The position numbers and the translations under genes are program-made. DNA of 64,000 bases, from NCBI GenBank assembly GCA_965223165.1, contig CBDCVQ010000020.1, forward strand, positions 744,001 to 808,000, read 5' to 3'. The notes below the pieces were generated by a model, which searched no databases, had not been told where the DNA came from, and saw only the letters and a list, made by a program, of their open reading frames with translations. Below, one piece after another: positions 1 through 7,455 of the stretch (within the stretch, counting starts at the first letter, position 1; each line of letters begins with the position of its first letter). This stretch comes from JABDMH01 sp965223165 (GTDB taxonomy: Bacteria; Bacteroidota; Bacteroidia; Chitinophagales; Saprospiraceae).

Positions 1-159
1 GACATGGACATGTCTACCTCTCCCAATACCTTGACCAAGCAGGAAGGCGGAAACTTTAAGATGGCCACCGATCGGTGGACCACCGGCACCATCAATGGCG
101 GTGGACCTGAAGTGACCATCAAGAATTTTTCCGGGGGGATCTACCTCAGGAAGAAGTAA
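1..159 (+). CDS. C-terminal end of a DUF4097-like beta-repeat protein (partial)
   Basis: Frame 1 is open from the window edge to TAA at 157-159 and gives 52 residues ending in IKNFSGGIYLRKK. The short alternating beta-type motif followed by a basic tail resembles the end of DUF4097 (putative adhesin) proteins. The body of the gene lies left of the window, so this is tentative. The last 84 bases recur at 3032-3115, which shows that this 3' end has been duplicated. The stop overlaps the end of the truncated dehydratase copy on the opposite strand, the same tail-to-tail arrangement as in the second copy. Confidence 0.5.
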   Translation, partial: DMDMSTSPNTLTKQEGGNFKMATDRWTTGTINGGGPEVTIKNFSGGIYLRKK

Positions 160-431
160 GGCTATCCCGGCAGAGCAGGGCGGCCAAAGTCTTGGCCGGG
201 ATACGCTTGCCCGTGATGACCACGCCCACTTTCTTGTCCTTGAATCGTCCTTGGTGTTTACGCAAAAAGGCCAAGGGCAGTGCGGAGGCACCCTCGATGA
301 TCATCTGATGTTGCTCCATCATAAAGACGATCTCACGCCCGATCTCATCTTCGTGCAGCAAGCACCACTCGTCGACATGGTCACGGGCGAGTGCAAACGT
401 AATCGACCCGATCTCCATGCCTCCGGCGGTA
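76..431. repeat. Direct repeat copy 1 (with 3032-3387)
   Basis: About 356 bp repeated at an offset of 2956 bp. Aligning by eye I count about 15 mismatches (roughly 96% identity) and no gaps. It spans the 3' end of the DUF4097-like gene and the 3' end of the threonine dehydratase gene. Homology stops sharply near 431 and 3387 on the right and at 76 and 3032 on the left. Confidence 0.9.
146..431 (-). pseudogene. Truncated 3' fragment of threonine dehydratase (duplicate)
   Basis: The minus strand encodes about 95 residues that match the C-terminus of the intact dehydratase at 3102-4094 with scattered substitutions (for example P to I after GGME, E to H, E to Q). Upstream of the GTAGG-type motif the similarity ends and the frame continues into unrelated sequence. 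The PLP-lysine domain and the phosphate-binding glycine loop are both missing, so the fragment cannot be functional. It is the left copy of the duplicated segment. Confidence 0.88.
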
Positions 432-595
432 TCTTCATGAAGAGGTCCAACGTTGTTTGACTCCATTAAAAAGCAAGAATCGGTATACTCCGAAGAGTCC
501 GTGGATAAAGGGCACGGACGCATAGAACGTCGCACGCCTGGGGCGGTTAACTAGGATCAGGCTTGCCGATGGATGGCCAAAGAATATATCCTAAG

Positions 596-965
596 ATTGG
601 AAGGATGTAGCCACTATCATCTGTTTCGGAATCTGAACGCATCCACTCCGACAAGCAAGAGCCTCAGGCTCGATATTATATAGCCAGTCTACTACTAGAC
701 AAGCCACAAGGTATATCACTCCATGACATCATTCGCCCTCATTGGGGTGTTGAAAACAAACTGCACTGGACCTTGGACGTTGTTTTCTGGGAAGATGACA
801 GCCAAATGCGCACAGGACATGAGGACGAAAACTTTGCTGTCCTCTATAAGGATGGCATTGAACCCGCTCAAAAGAATCACCGTAAAGGCAGTATCAAACG
901 CCAGGATGGAATAACCAATTCCTACTCGAAATCATATCAACGATAATTAAAATGCGATTGCCCTG
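596..965 (+). mobile_element. Decayed ISAs1-family transposase, C-terminal part with right end
   Basis: Reading across three frames recovers the C-terminus of an ISAs1-family DDE transposase. It contains SER-I-H at about 640, RYYIASLLLD at about 680, IRPHWGVENKLHWTLDVVF at 731-787 and ED-S-MRTGH-DEN after it. A frame change near 850 leads to IRMALNPLKR, and another near 900 leads to PGWNNQFLLEII and MRLP with a stop at 963. The sequence AATGCGATTGCCCTG (951-965) looks like the terminal inverted repeat of this family, which often ends in CCCTG. No left end or N-terminal catalytic half was found. A stop codon lies near 608. The element is dead. Confidence 0.85.
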
Positions 966-1546
966 ACACGTATGGAGGTTGCCCCTGCGGTATCCTACCT
1001 TTTTACTATCGTGCAGCACCTTGTACTTTACATCCTTACCGTGCCGTACTTGAGGGACTCTGGACAAGCATGGGAAAGAACGGTGGTGAGAAAATTTGCT
1101 GCTGTCTGCCATCTATCGTATCTGGCTGGCTCGTTACGGCGCATTGAGTGAGGACTAAAATCGTTGTCTTTAATCTCTATGGTCCTCATGATACAGTTGC
1201 CAGATTACACGAAATCAACTCTCATCAGGTCTGGCATTTAGTGTAGTATATCTCGACACGAGAACCTTCCCATCACTATACATACTGTCGTCACATACCT
1301 ACTCAAAAATCTGGTCTGTACAAGGATTTTACAGCCAGGATGGACAACCTGACGAAAGTGATGCTGCGAATCCCTTACATACCTATTAAACAAGATTGTT
1401 GGACATCCGTCACAGTATTAAGTTGGAATAATAATTGTTCACCTTTCTAAAGCATCATTCTTTTGTGATACTAAGACCTGGTATTTGCATCATGTGCAAA
1501 GAGCCTGGCATGAGAAGATTTTATTTTACATACACCCAAAAGTGAC
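966..1546. other. Non-coding tract between the IS remnant and the T9SS gene
   Basis: I see no convincing coding sequence on either strand, only short frames without family motifs. The stretch looks more AT-rich than the flanking housekeeping DNA, notably 1390-1546, and presumably holds the promoter of the gene at 1547. It lies wholly inside the segment bounded by the direct repeats. Confidence 0.6.
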
Positions 1547-2887
1547 ATGGTAGATTTTTGTAATCACTTGAATTCAATTTTGAAAAATGCATTTTGCCCA
1601 ATTATCTTGGTTTTAATCCTTTGTCATGCCACGTTTAATGTTTATGGACAATGTACTGATTTTACATCGGCGGCTTTAAATCCTCATACGTATACCGTGC
1701 CTGACGGTGTTACGATGGTCACGATCACAGCCCGTGGCGGACATGGAGGGGATGAACCTATGTCAACGGGCATAGGTGGTTCTGCCTCAGAGGTGACAGC
1801 CACATATTCGGTTACACCAGGTGATGTACTAAACATATGCGTAGCGGAAGATGTAGTAAGTCCTGCTGGTAGTACGGATCCCACCGGCCCAGGAGGAGGT
1901 AGTAGCGGTGTGGTAAACACGACCACTTCTACTGTACTGATCGTAGCCGGGGGAGGTGGAGGTGCCACTTTTGCCAACGATGGAGGTGGAGGACGCGGAC
2001 TGATCGGTGGAGATCCCATCAGTCCCAGTGAAGGCAATAATGGTGGTGGTGGCTTCAATCAAACAAATACAGGTACTGCCGGTGGAGAGGAAGGCACGAA
2101 CACGGGCAGTTGTGCGCAAGGAGGGGCAGATGTGTTTGGTAATGGCGCTACGGGCGGAGATGGATGGAGTGGCGGTGGAGGACCAATAGGCGGCGGTGGC
2201 GGCGGCTATCATGGTGGAAATGGCGAGGCAGCTGCGGGCGGCTTTTCAGAAGGAGGAAGTTCCTATGTAGGCTCCGGTACAAACACGAGCATAACCGCTG
2301 GTATGGATGGTGCAGCAAGCGCTAACGTTAAAGCCATTGTCTCCATTTGCGAAGTCCCACTTCCCGTAAAACTTTTGAGTTTCACTGCGCATCGGAGCAC
2401 CGATGGTGTAGCGCTTCACTGGATTACCGCTACCGAAGTCAACAGTGATCATTTCGTCGCAGAACGGTCATTGGACGCTATGACTTGGCAACCTGTGGGT
2501 ACCGTAGTAGCTGCAGGTAATAGCAGTCAGGAGCAGTACTATGATCTATTGGACGTCAAACTTGAAAATGGCCAAAGCTACTTTTATCGCCTGCTCCAGG
2601 TAGATTTTGACGGTACACATAACTATTCCGAGATCATAGTGGTTTCGTTTGAAGGGCATGAAGAAACTGTGAAGCTATCTTCTAACCCCATTAAACGAGG
2701 TGAACCCCTAACTTTGTTTGGGAAAATTACCACGGTGAAGATTTACAGTATTGAGGGCCATTTGATGCATGTTGAGCTAGTCAAAAGCGTAAATAGTTCG
2801 TTTTTAGAAACCGACCAACTACCCTCAGGGATGTACTTTGTAGAGATAAATGGAAGGAGGACGGACAAACTAATTGTACAAGAGTAG
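1547..2887 (+). CDS. Glycine-rich surface protein with T9SS sorting domain
   Basis: The 446-residue product starts with a signal peptide (hydrophobic core about residues 15-34, cleavage likely after VYG). Residues about 40-265 are a beta/glycine-rich domain with VAGGGGGA and repeated GGGG runs, as in glycine-rich adhesin-like proteins. Residues about 272-365 form an FnIII-like domain beginning PLPVKLLSF. Residues about 368-446 fit a type A T9SS C-terminal signal (SNP near its start, KIYSIEGH, LPSGMYFVEI, KLIV near the end). It should be secreted and held at the cell surface. It is the only intact gene between the two direct repeats, so it may have arrived with that DNA. The binding target is unknown. 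Confidence 0.82.
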   Translation: MVDFCNHLNSILKNAFCPIILVLILCHATFNVYGQCTDFTSAALNPHTYTVPDGVTMVTITARGGHGGDEPMSTGIGGSASEVTATYSVTPGDVLNICVAEDVVSPAGSTDPTGPGGGSSGVVNTTTSTVLIVAGGGGGATFANDGGGGRGLIGGDPISPSEGNNGGGGFNQTNTGTAGGEEGTNTGSCAQGGADVFGNGATGGDGWSGGGGPIGGGGGGYHGGNGEAAAGGFSEGGSSYVGSGTNTSITAGMDGAASANVKAIVSICEVPLPVKLLSFTAHRSTDGVALHWITATEVNSDHFVAERSLDAMTWQPVGTVVAAGNSSQEQYYDLLDVKLENGQSYFYRLLQVDFDGTHNYSEIIVVSFEGHEETVKLSSNPIKRGEPLTLFGKITTVKIYSIEGHLMHVELVKSVNSSFLETDQLPSGMYFVEINGRRTDKLIVQE

Positions 2888-3031
2888 ACCATGCCGCAAA
2901 CATTCTTTTGAGATCTTGGTACAACCCACCCACTGCTTACTGATCTGTCACTCAGATTACGACATACTCCTTGCACGGTTGCCAGCAGACCTGTCTGTTG
3001 GAACATATTAGTAGTAATAACTGCTGGGTGA

Positions 3032-3115
3032 TGGACCACCGGCACGATCAATGGCGGTGGACCTGAAGTGACCATCAAGAATTTTTCCGGGGGGATCTAC
3101 CTCAGGAAGAAGTAA
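3032..3115 (+). pseudogene. 3'-end fragment of the DUF4097-like gene (duplicate)
   Basis: The 27 codons from TGG at 3032 to TAA at 3113-3115 reproduce the C-terminus of the gene ending at 159. There is no start and no upstream homology. The fragment overlaps the stop of the dehydratase gene on the other strand, as in copy 1. Confidence 0.85.
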
Positions 3116-3387
3116 GGCTATCCCGGCAGAGCAGGGCGGCCAAAGTCTTGGCCGGGATACGCTTGCCCGTGATGACCACGCCCACCTTCTTGTCCTTGAA
3201 TCGTCCCTCGTGCTTACGCAAAAAGGCCAGGGGCAGGGCCGAGGCGCCCTCGATGATCATCTGATGCTGCTCCATCATAAAGACGATCTCACGCCCGATC
3301 TCATCTTCTTCCAGCAAGCACCACTCGTCGACATGGTCACGGGCGAGCGCAAACGTAATCGACCCGGGCTCCATGCCTCCGGCGGTA
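3032..3387. repeat. Direct repeat copy 2 (with 76-431)
   Basis: Second copy of the ~356-bp segment described at 76-431. Here the dehydratase gene is intact and only the last 84 bases of the DUF4097-like gene are present, the mirror image of copy 1. Confidence 0.9.
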
Positions 3388-4094
3388 CCATCGGAGAGGG
3401 TGGGTCGACTGATGTCCGCCTGGATGATATGACCCGCTCGGATCGAGGCAACCATCTCGGGACTTTGGGCAGGCTGACAACCGATGATCTCGGTGGTCGG
3501 CTTGCTGGCCCTCAGGCAGGTAGCCATACCACTGATCAATCCACCGCCGCCCACGGGCACAATCACCGCATCCAGGTCTTCGCACTGTCGCATCATCTCC
3601 AAAGCCACCGTACCCTGTCCGGCTACGACGTCCGCATCGTTGTACGGTTGGACCAGCGTATCCCCCTGCTCCTCGGCCATCTGCCTGCTGTATAGCTCTG
3701 CTTCCAAGCTGCTATGACCGTGCAACACGTAAGGCACACCGGTCGACTGGATAAAGGCCAACTTAGAGGTGGCAATATTGGTGGGAAGATACACGGTGCC
3801 GTCCAGGCCAAATTGCCGCATGGCGGTGCAAAAGGCGGCTGCATGATTGCCCGTGGAGGCAGCCACAAAGCGGGAAGCCTCTCGCGCTTCGACATCCATC
3901 GACAGGATCTTGTTGAAGACCCCCCTCGCCTTAAAAGAACCACTGACCTGCTGATTTTCCAGCTTCAGATACAGCCGGCAGCCATACGACTCGTCCAGCA
4001 GCGTACTGTGCTCCAAGGGGGTCTGACGTATATACGGCTCGATGCGTCGATGTGCTTCCAGCACCTGCTTATGGACCTCTTCGGCCTTTCCCAT
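3102..4094 (-). CDS. Threonine/serine dehydratase, catabolic type (PLP fold type II)
   Basis: A 330-residue protein of the threonine ammonia-lyase/serine racemase family, which deaminates threonine to 2-oxobutyrate (or serine to pyruvate). The SGSFKARG motif at about residue 52 carries the PLP-binding lysine, and the glycine loop GGGGLISG near residue 180 binds the PLP phosphate. There is no C-terminal ACT-like regulatory domain, which separates it from biosynthetic IlvA and fits the short catabolic or racemase type. The start codon overlaps the stop of the upstream BNR gene (TGATG), so the two are probably translationally coupled. The last third is duplicated at 146-431. Whether it acts as dehydratase or racemase cannot be settled from sequence. 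Confidence 0.88.
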   Translation of the reverse strand: MGKAEEVHKQVLEAHRRIEPYIRQTPLEHSTLLDESYGCRLYLKLENQQVSGSFKARGVFNKILSMDVEAREASRFVAASTGNHAAAFCTAMRQFGLDGTVYLPTNIATSKLAFIQSTGVPYVLHGHSSLEAELYSRQMAEEQGDTLVQPYNDADVVAGQGTVALEMMRQCEDLDAVIVPVGGGGLISGMATCLRASKPTTEIIGCQPAQSPEMVASIRAGHIIQADISRPTLSDGTAGGMEPGSITFALARDHVDEWCLLEEDEIGREIVFMMEQHQMIIEGASALPLAFLRKHEGRFKDKKVGVVITGKRIPAKTLAALLCRDSLTSS

Positions 4095-5428
4095 CAGCTT
4101 CCTATGTGATGATCTACCAATGCTGTCCAGATACTGGTCTTATCGCCATCCACTCTGGTCCAGATGGGGCGGATGACCCCATCGTGGGCAGTGATGTTAT
4201 TATAATCACCGAAGAAGATCTTTGGATTAGGCTCAAAGGAGGACTCGCTGAGTTTGACATTGGTGAAGCTGGTGCCACCGTCAAAAGAATAGGCGAGATA
4301 CACATCCGTGGCGAGGGATCGATGATGTCTGCGATCATAAAAGACGATGTAGACGGCACCGGTCACTTGATCGATCGTCATCCAGCTAAAGAACTGGTGA
4401 GTACCAGGCAAATCGTCGTTCACTCGAAGTGGCTCGGACCAGGTGACTCCTTGATCGGTCGAGCTGATCAGCCAAATATCCGTATCGTCCGGACCCTTGC
4501 GTTGGTCGCTGTAGTTGACATAGATCTTACCTCGGTAGGGGCCATCCGACCCATCGGTACAGGTCACCGGCATGCCATTGGCCCTGCCCAGGCCAGGAAT
4601 GTCCAAATCCCAGCCACCGATCTGATCAGCGATCACTCGATCGACCGGCAGCCAGGTCTCACCCCCGTCCTCCGATCGATCAAAATAAATCTTCTCATCG
4701 TAGGACCAGGCAACATTAATGGCCCCATCGGGTCCGACGGATGGCACGGCACCTTCCGTGGTCTGATCGCCATCGAGACAATTGCCTTCTTGCTGGCTGA
4801 GGATGATGGGCTCACTCCAGGTGGAGGCTCGATCCGTCGATCGAGAAAAGAGGATACGACTGTGGTGATCGGTCGATTCGCTCCCGTACTGGTCAAATTC
4901 GGTCCAGGTAATATAGAGATGGTCGTTTCTGGGATCTGTGGCCAGCCAATGCTTGTCCTGGTCGGCCGGGGGACGATGCCCCGTGTAGCTACCGTCATTC
5001 CAACTGACCCCACCGTCATCCGACCGTTGAATGACGATGCGGTCCAGCCACGACTCGCTGCGTCTACCCTGACCAGAGGGATCGGCTAGATGCGCGAAGT
5101 AGAAAGCACCGGAACCATCGCCCAGGACCACCGGATCCCCAAACACCCCATACGATGACCGCACGCGCTGCATCTTCCAGCTCCTACCTCCATCATGCGA
5201 ATGGAATGCCTTATTAAGGACCACCGCGGCGACTATGTGCTGCGTATTAACCGGACTGACGGCAATCGAGGGCTCGCAAGGATGATAGTCGCCCTCGAGA
5301 TTAAGTGCATCAATCAGAATGTTCTTATACTGCTTTGGTAGTACCCGCTCTGCCAGCCTGTCCAGCGGATGTCGACAGCTGATCATAAGGAGTAAAGTCA
5401 AAACCAGGCAATTCCGGGCTTGCATCAA
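4094..5428 (-). CDS. BNR/Asp-box beta-propeller lipoprotein (sialidase-like fold)
   Basis: The 444-residue product has a lipoprotein signal (LLLMISC, cysteine at about residue 18). At least six Asp-box motifs of the S-x-D-x-G-x-(S/T)-W type are visible: SHDGGRSW, SDDGGVSW, STDRASTW, SEDGGETW, STDQGVTW and SFDGGTSF. These mark a BNR-repeat propeller of the sialidase superfamily. I could not identify the arginine triad of true sialidases, and many Bacteroidota proteins with this layout are uncharacterised, so an exo-sialidase function is not claimed. It should sit in the outer membrane or periplasm. The gene overlaps the start of the downstream dehydratase by one base. Confidence 0.8.
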   Translation of the reverse strand: MMQARNCLVLTLLLMISCRHPLDRLAERVLPKQYKNILIDALNLEGDYHPCEPSIAVSPVNTQHIVAAVVLNKAFHSHDGGRSWKMQRVRSSYGVFGDPVVLGDGSGAFYFAHLADPSGQGRRSESWLDRIVIQRSDDGGVSWNDGSYTGHRPPADQDKHWLATDPRNDHLYITWTEFDQYGSESTDHHSRILFSRSTDRASTWSEPIILSQQEGNCLDGDQTTEGAVPSVGPDGAINVAWSYDEKIYFDRSEDGGETWLPVDRVIADQIGGWDLDIPGLGRANGMPVTCTDGSDGPYRGKIYVNYSDQRKGPDDTDIWLISSTDQGVTWSEPLRVNDDLPGTHQFFSWMTIDQVTGAVYIVFYDRRHHRSLATDVYLAYSFDGGTSFTNVKLSESSFEPNPKIFFGDYNNITAHDGVIRPIWTRVDGDKTSIWTALVDHHIGS

Positions 5429-5795
5429 TATCCAAAATTAGCAGGGAGAAGATAATGCCTTATGATAAGAAGGGGCAAGAAGAAGGGAAAAAAAAACAGA
5501 GGTTGCCTTCAAAATGAACACAACCTCTTGCTATGAAATGAAACCCGTTAATCCTTTGGTCTTGAAGAGTGATCGTCGTTGAACACTGTGCATGTCGTAT
5601 CAACCACTTTCATGTCCTAGATGTCAAAAAGTCTGCCAAACGATCAGAGGAATTAGAAGAAATTTTGATCTCAAAAGGTAGGGCCCGATTTCATAATGCG
5701 TAACTGATTGATCAGGAACCCACAATCAAAATTGCGGCTGTAGAATTTTTTCAGATATTTTTTGTGGGCATATGACATCCCCAACCGTATTGGTG
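5429..5795. other. Intergenic region, possible small coding remnant
   Basis: No full gene seen. A plus-strand frame ending at TAA 5701-5703 gives KKSAKRSEELEEILISKG and a short tail, which looks protein-like but has no ATG start and no family I recognise. It may be a gene remnant. The rest presumably holds the promoter of the minus-strand BNR gene at the left and 3' flank of the gene at 5796. Confidence 0.4.
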
Positions 5796-6728
5796 TCAGC
5801 CCAGCGCTTTGGCCACCTTGATCAGAAGTGCTTTGGTGGCTAGAATCCCTTCTTCCTCCGACAACTGGCTTCCTTCATACTCTATACCCACGTAGCCCTG
5901 GTAGCCAGCGTCCTTGACGATCTTCATCATACGCAGGAAGTCTGTATGAATCTCATCCCCCTCATCATTAAAGTCGTGAGACTTGGCGCTGACAGCCTTG
6001 GCATAAGGCATAAGCTCGGTCACACCTTGATAGCGATCGTATTCATCGATGCATTTAGCGGCTTCTCGTTTGATGCAAAAGTTACCAAAATCGGGTAGGG
6101 TGCCACAGTTCTTCATACCTACCTGCTGCATCACCCCGGCAAGCCAAGCCCCATCCGAGGAGTATCCGCCATGATTCTCCACAATGACATCAATCTCATG
6201 ATCCTTGGCAAAAGTGGCTAGACTCCCCAAGCCCTCGACGGCTGCCTGGCCCACATCCTCCGCAGTGCCTACCCCAAAAGCATTCACTCTTATCGAGTGA
6301 CAGCCGAGAGTTTTGGCGGCCGTCACCCACTTGTAGTGATTCTCCACGGCTTGGTTGCGCTTTTGCTTGTCCAACTCCGCCAAGCCTCCCTCCCCATCCA
6401 CCATGATGATCAACTGTGCGACACCATGGTCGTTGGCCCGAAGGTTCATCTCCTTGAGGTATTGCCCGTCCTCGGCCCTGTCCTTGAAGAACTGATTCAC
6501 ATACTCCACTGCTCCGATGCCAAAATCCTTTCTGGTCTTCTCCGCAAAGTCCAAGTGCTCCAACTTGCCCGATCGGAGCATCTTGTGCAGAGACCACTGG
6601 GCGAGGGAAATGTCATAGAACGAATTGAGCCCGGCCAAAAGTTGACCCTTTGTGGTACATGCGGTCATGCCCACGGCTGCGCTAGCGGCTACCCAGGCGG
6701 ATGATTGGAGAAACGATCTTCTATGCAT
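5796..6728 (-). CDS. Sugar phosphate isomerase/epimerase-like TIM-barrel protein, exported
   Basis: The 310-residue product begins with a twin-arginine-like signal (HRRSFLQSS, then an alanine-rich core ending in TAC), so it is probably exported, perhaps as a lipoprotein. The body matches the xylose isomerase-like TIM-barrel superfamily (AP endonuclease 2 fold): IIMVDGEGG, SIRVNAFG, VIVENHGG around residue 190, DFGNF, AKSHDFN and the terminal GYVGIEYEG. The metal ligands expected in this fold (E in VENHGG, D in LPDFGNF, H in KSHDF, E in IEYEG) all appear present. Such proteins are often annotated as hydroxypyruvate isomerase-like. The substrate is unknown. The gene stands alone. Confidence 0.82.
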   Translation of the reverse strand: MHRRSFLQSSAWVAASAAVGMTACTTKGQLLAGLNSFYDISLAQWSLHKMLRSGKLEHLDFAEKTRKDFGIGAVEYVNQFFKDRAEDGQYLKEMNLRANDHGVAQLIIMVDGEGGLAELDKQKRNQAVENHYKWVTAAKTLGCHSIRVNAFGVGTAEDVGQAAVEGLGSLATFAKDHEIDVIVENHGGYSSDGAWLAGVMQQVGMKNCGTLPDFGNFCIKREAAKCIDEYDRYQGVTELMPYAKAVSAKSHDFNDEGDEIHTDFLRMMKIVKDAGYQGYVGIEYEGSQLSEEEGILATKALLIKVAKALG

Positions 6729-7067
6729 CGTATGCTGTCTTTTCTACATAAAACCCGCAAAATACGCGATTCAGGTGTCACCCCTCGACCTACTACAAGC
6801 AAAACCAAGACAAATTTTGACAGAGTTGTGGCTTTGCCATTTGGATTCCGTCTTATAGTTGACTGTTGGGCTTACGCTCAAGCTCGGCAATGTCCTATAA
6901 ATCCTTGCCTGATCCGTAGTTTTTCCAGGTAAGCTCTATAATCGAGTACCCGTCAAGAATATCATTAGGTGTCACCGTGTGATAAAAGCACTGTAACCAA
7001 ATTCGTATATAGAAAATACATCTTAACACTCCAGAATACACTCAAAACCACATCCCTAAACTAGTCA

Positions 7068-7101
7068 AAGAGGAAATCGACATCGGTTTCCTCTTGTTTT
7101 T
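7068..7101 (+). terminator. Intrinsic terminator without an upstream gene
   Basis: AAGAGGAAA at 7068-7076 pairs perfectly with TTTCCTCTT at 7087-7095, with a 10-base loop, and is followed by GTTTTTTG. The opposite strand has no T-run after the hairpin, so the orientation is plus. Confidence 0.75.
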
Positions 7102-7402
7102 TGCCCCTTTTCCATCTACAATTTTTTTTAGGCACCCTTTTTGCAATTACTACGCTGACCCTACCAAAGCCAGCTTCTCAAGCCTTCGAAATCTTCGGCG
7201 GATTGTAGAAACTGGCTGAATCCCAATACAACAAACATCACCGGTCACCATAGTATCCATTTAGCGCTTACCGCCCTGATGGGCGCACATGCTGTAAAAG
7301 ATCAATGGACCTAATTGATAGCCTGACTAACGTTGGGTGGTCATCATCCTACCGATGAGACCAATGTAGTGCATGGGCAGAGGTACACTCAACACCAGTT
7401 TC

Positions 7403-7445
7403 AGAGAGGGGTTGGATTCGTTATGCTAACCCTTCTCTATTTTTC
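7403..7445 (+). terminator. Second plus-strand intrinsic terminator
   Basis: AGAGAGGGGTT (7403-7413) pairs with AACCCTTCTCT (7428-7438) with one G-T wobble, then ATTTTTCT. It lies just outside the 3' end of the minus-strand gene at 7456 but its T-run is on the plus strand. Confidence 0.65.
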
Positions 7446-7455
7446 TCAAGGTGGG

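Larger units (their letters stand above)
6729..7455. other. 727-bp gene-free region with two plus-strand terminators
   Basis: No credible protein gene on either strand. Two intrinsic terminators point rightwards (7068-7101 and 7403-7445), although no plus-strand gene ends here. The ~300 bases between them hold no recognisable RNA family. The left part must contain the promoter of the gene at 5796-6728. Confidence 0.6.

Noticed and set aside
894..1112. Minus-strand frame across the right end of the IS remnant
   Set aside because: It overlaps the transposase C-terminus and the terminal repeat in antisense and shows no family motif.
4052..5089. 345-codon plus-strand frame opposite the BNR gene
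   Set aside because: Shadow of the BNR propeller gene; translation shows no signal or motifs, while the minus strand has six Asp-box repeats.
4094..5428. True sialidase function for the BNR protein
   Set aside because: Asp-boxes are present but I could not place the arginine triad or the Tyr/Glu catalytic pair, so only the fold is called.
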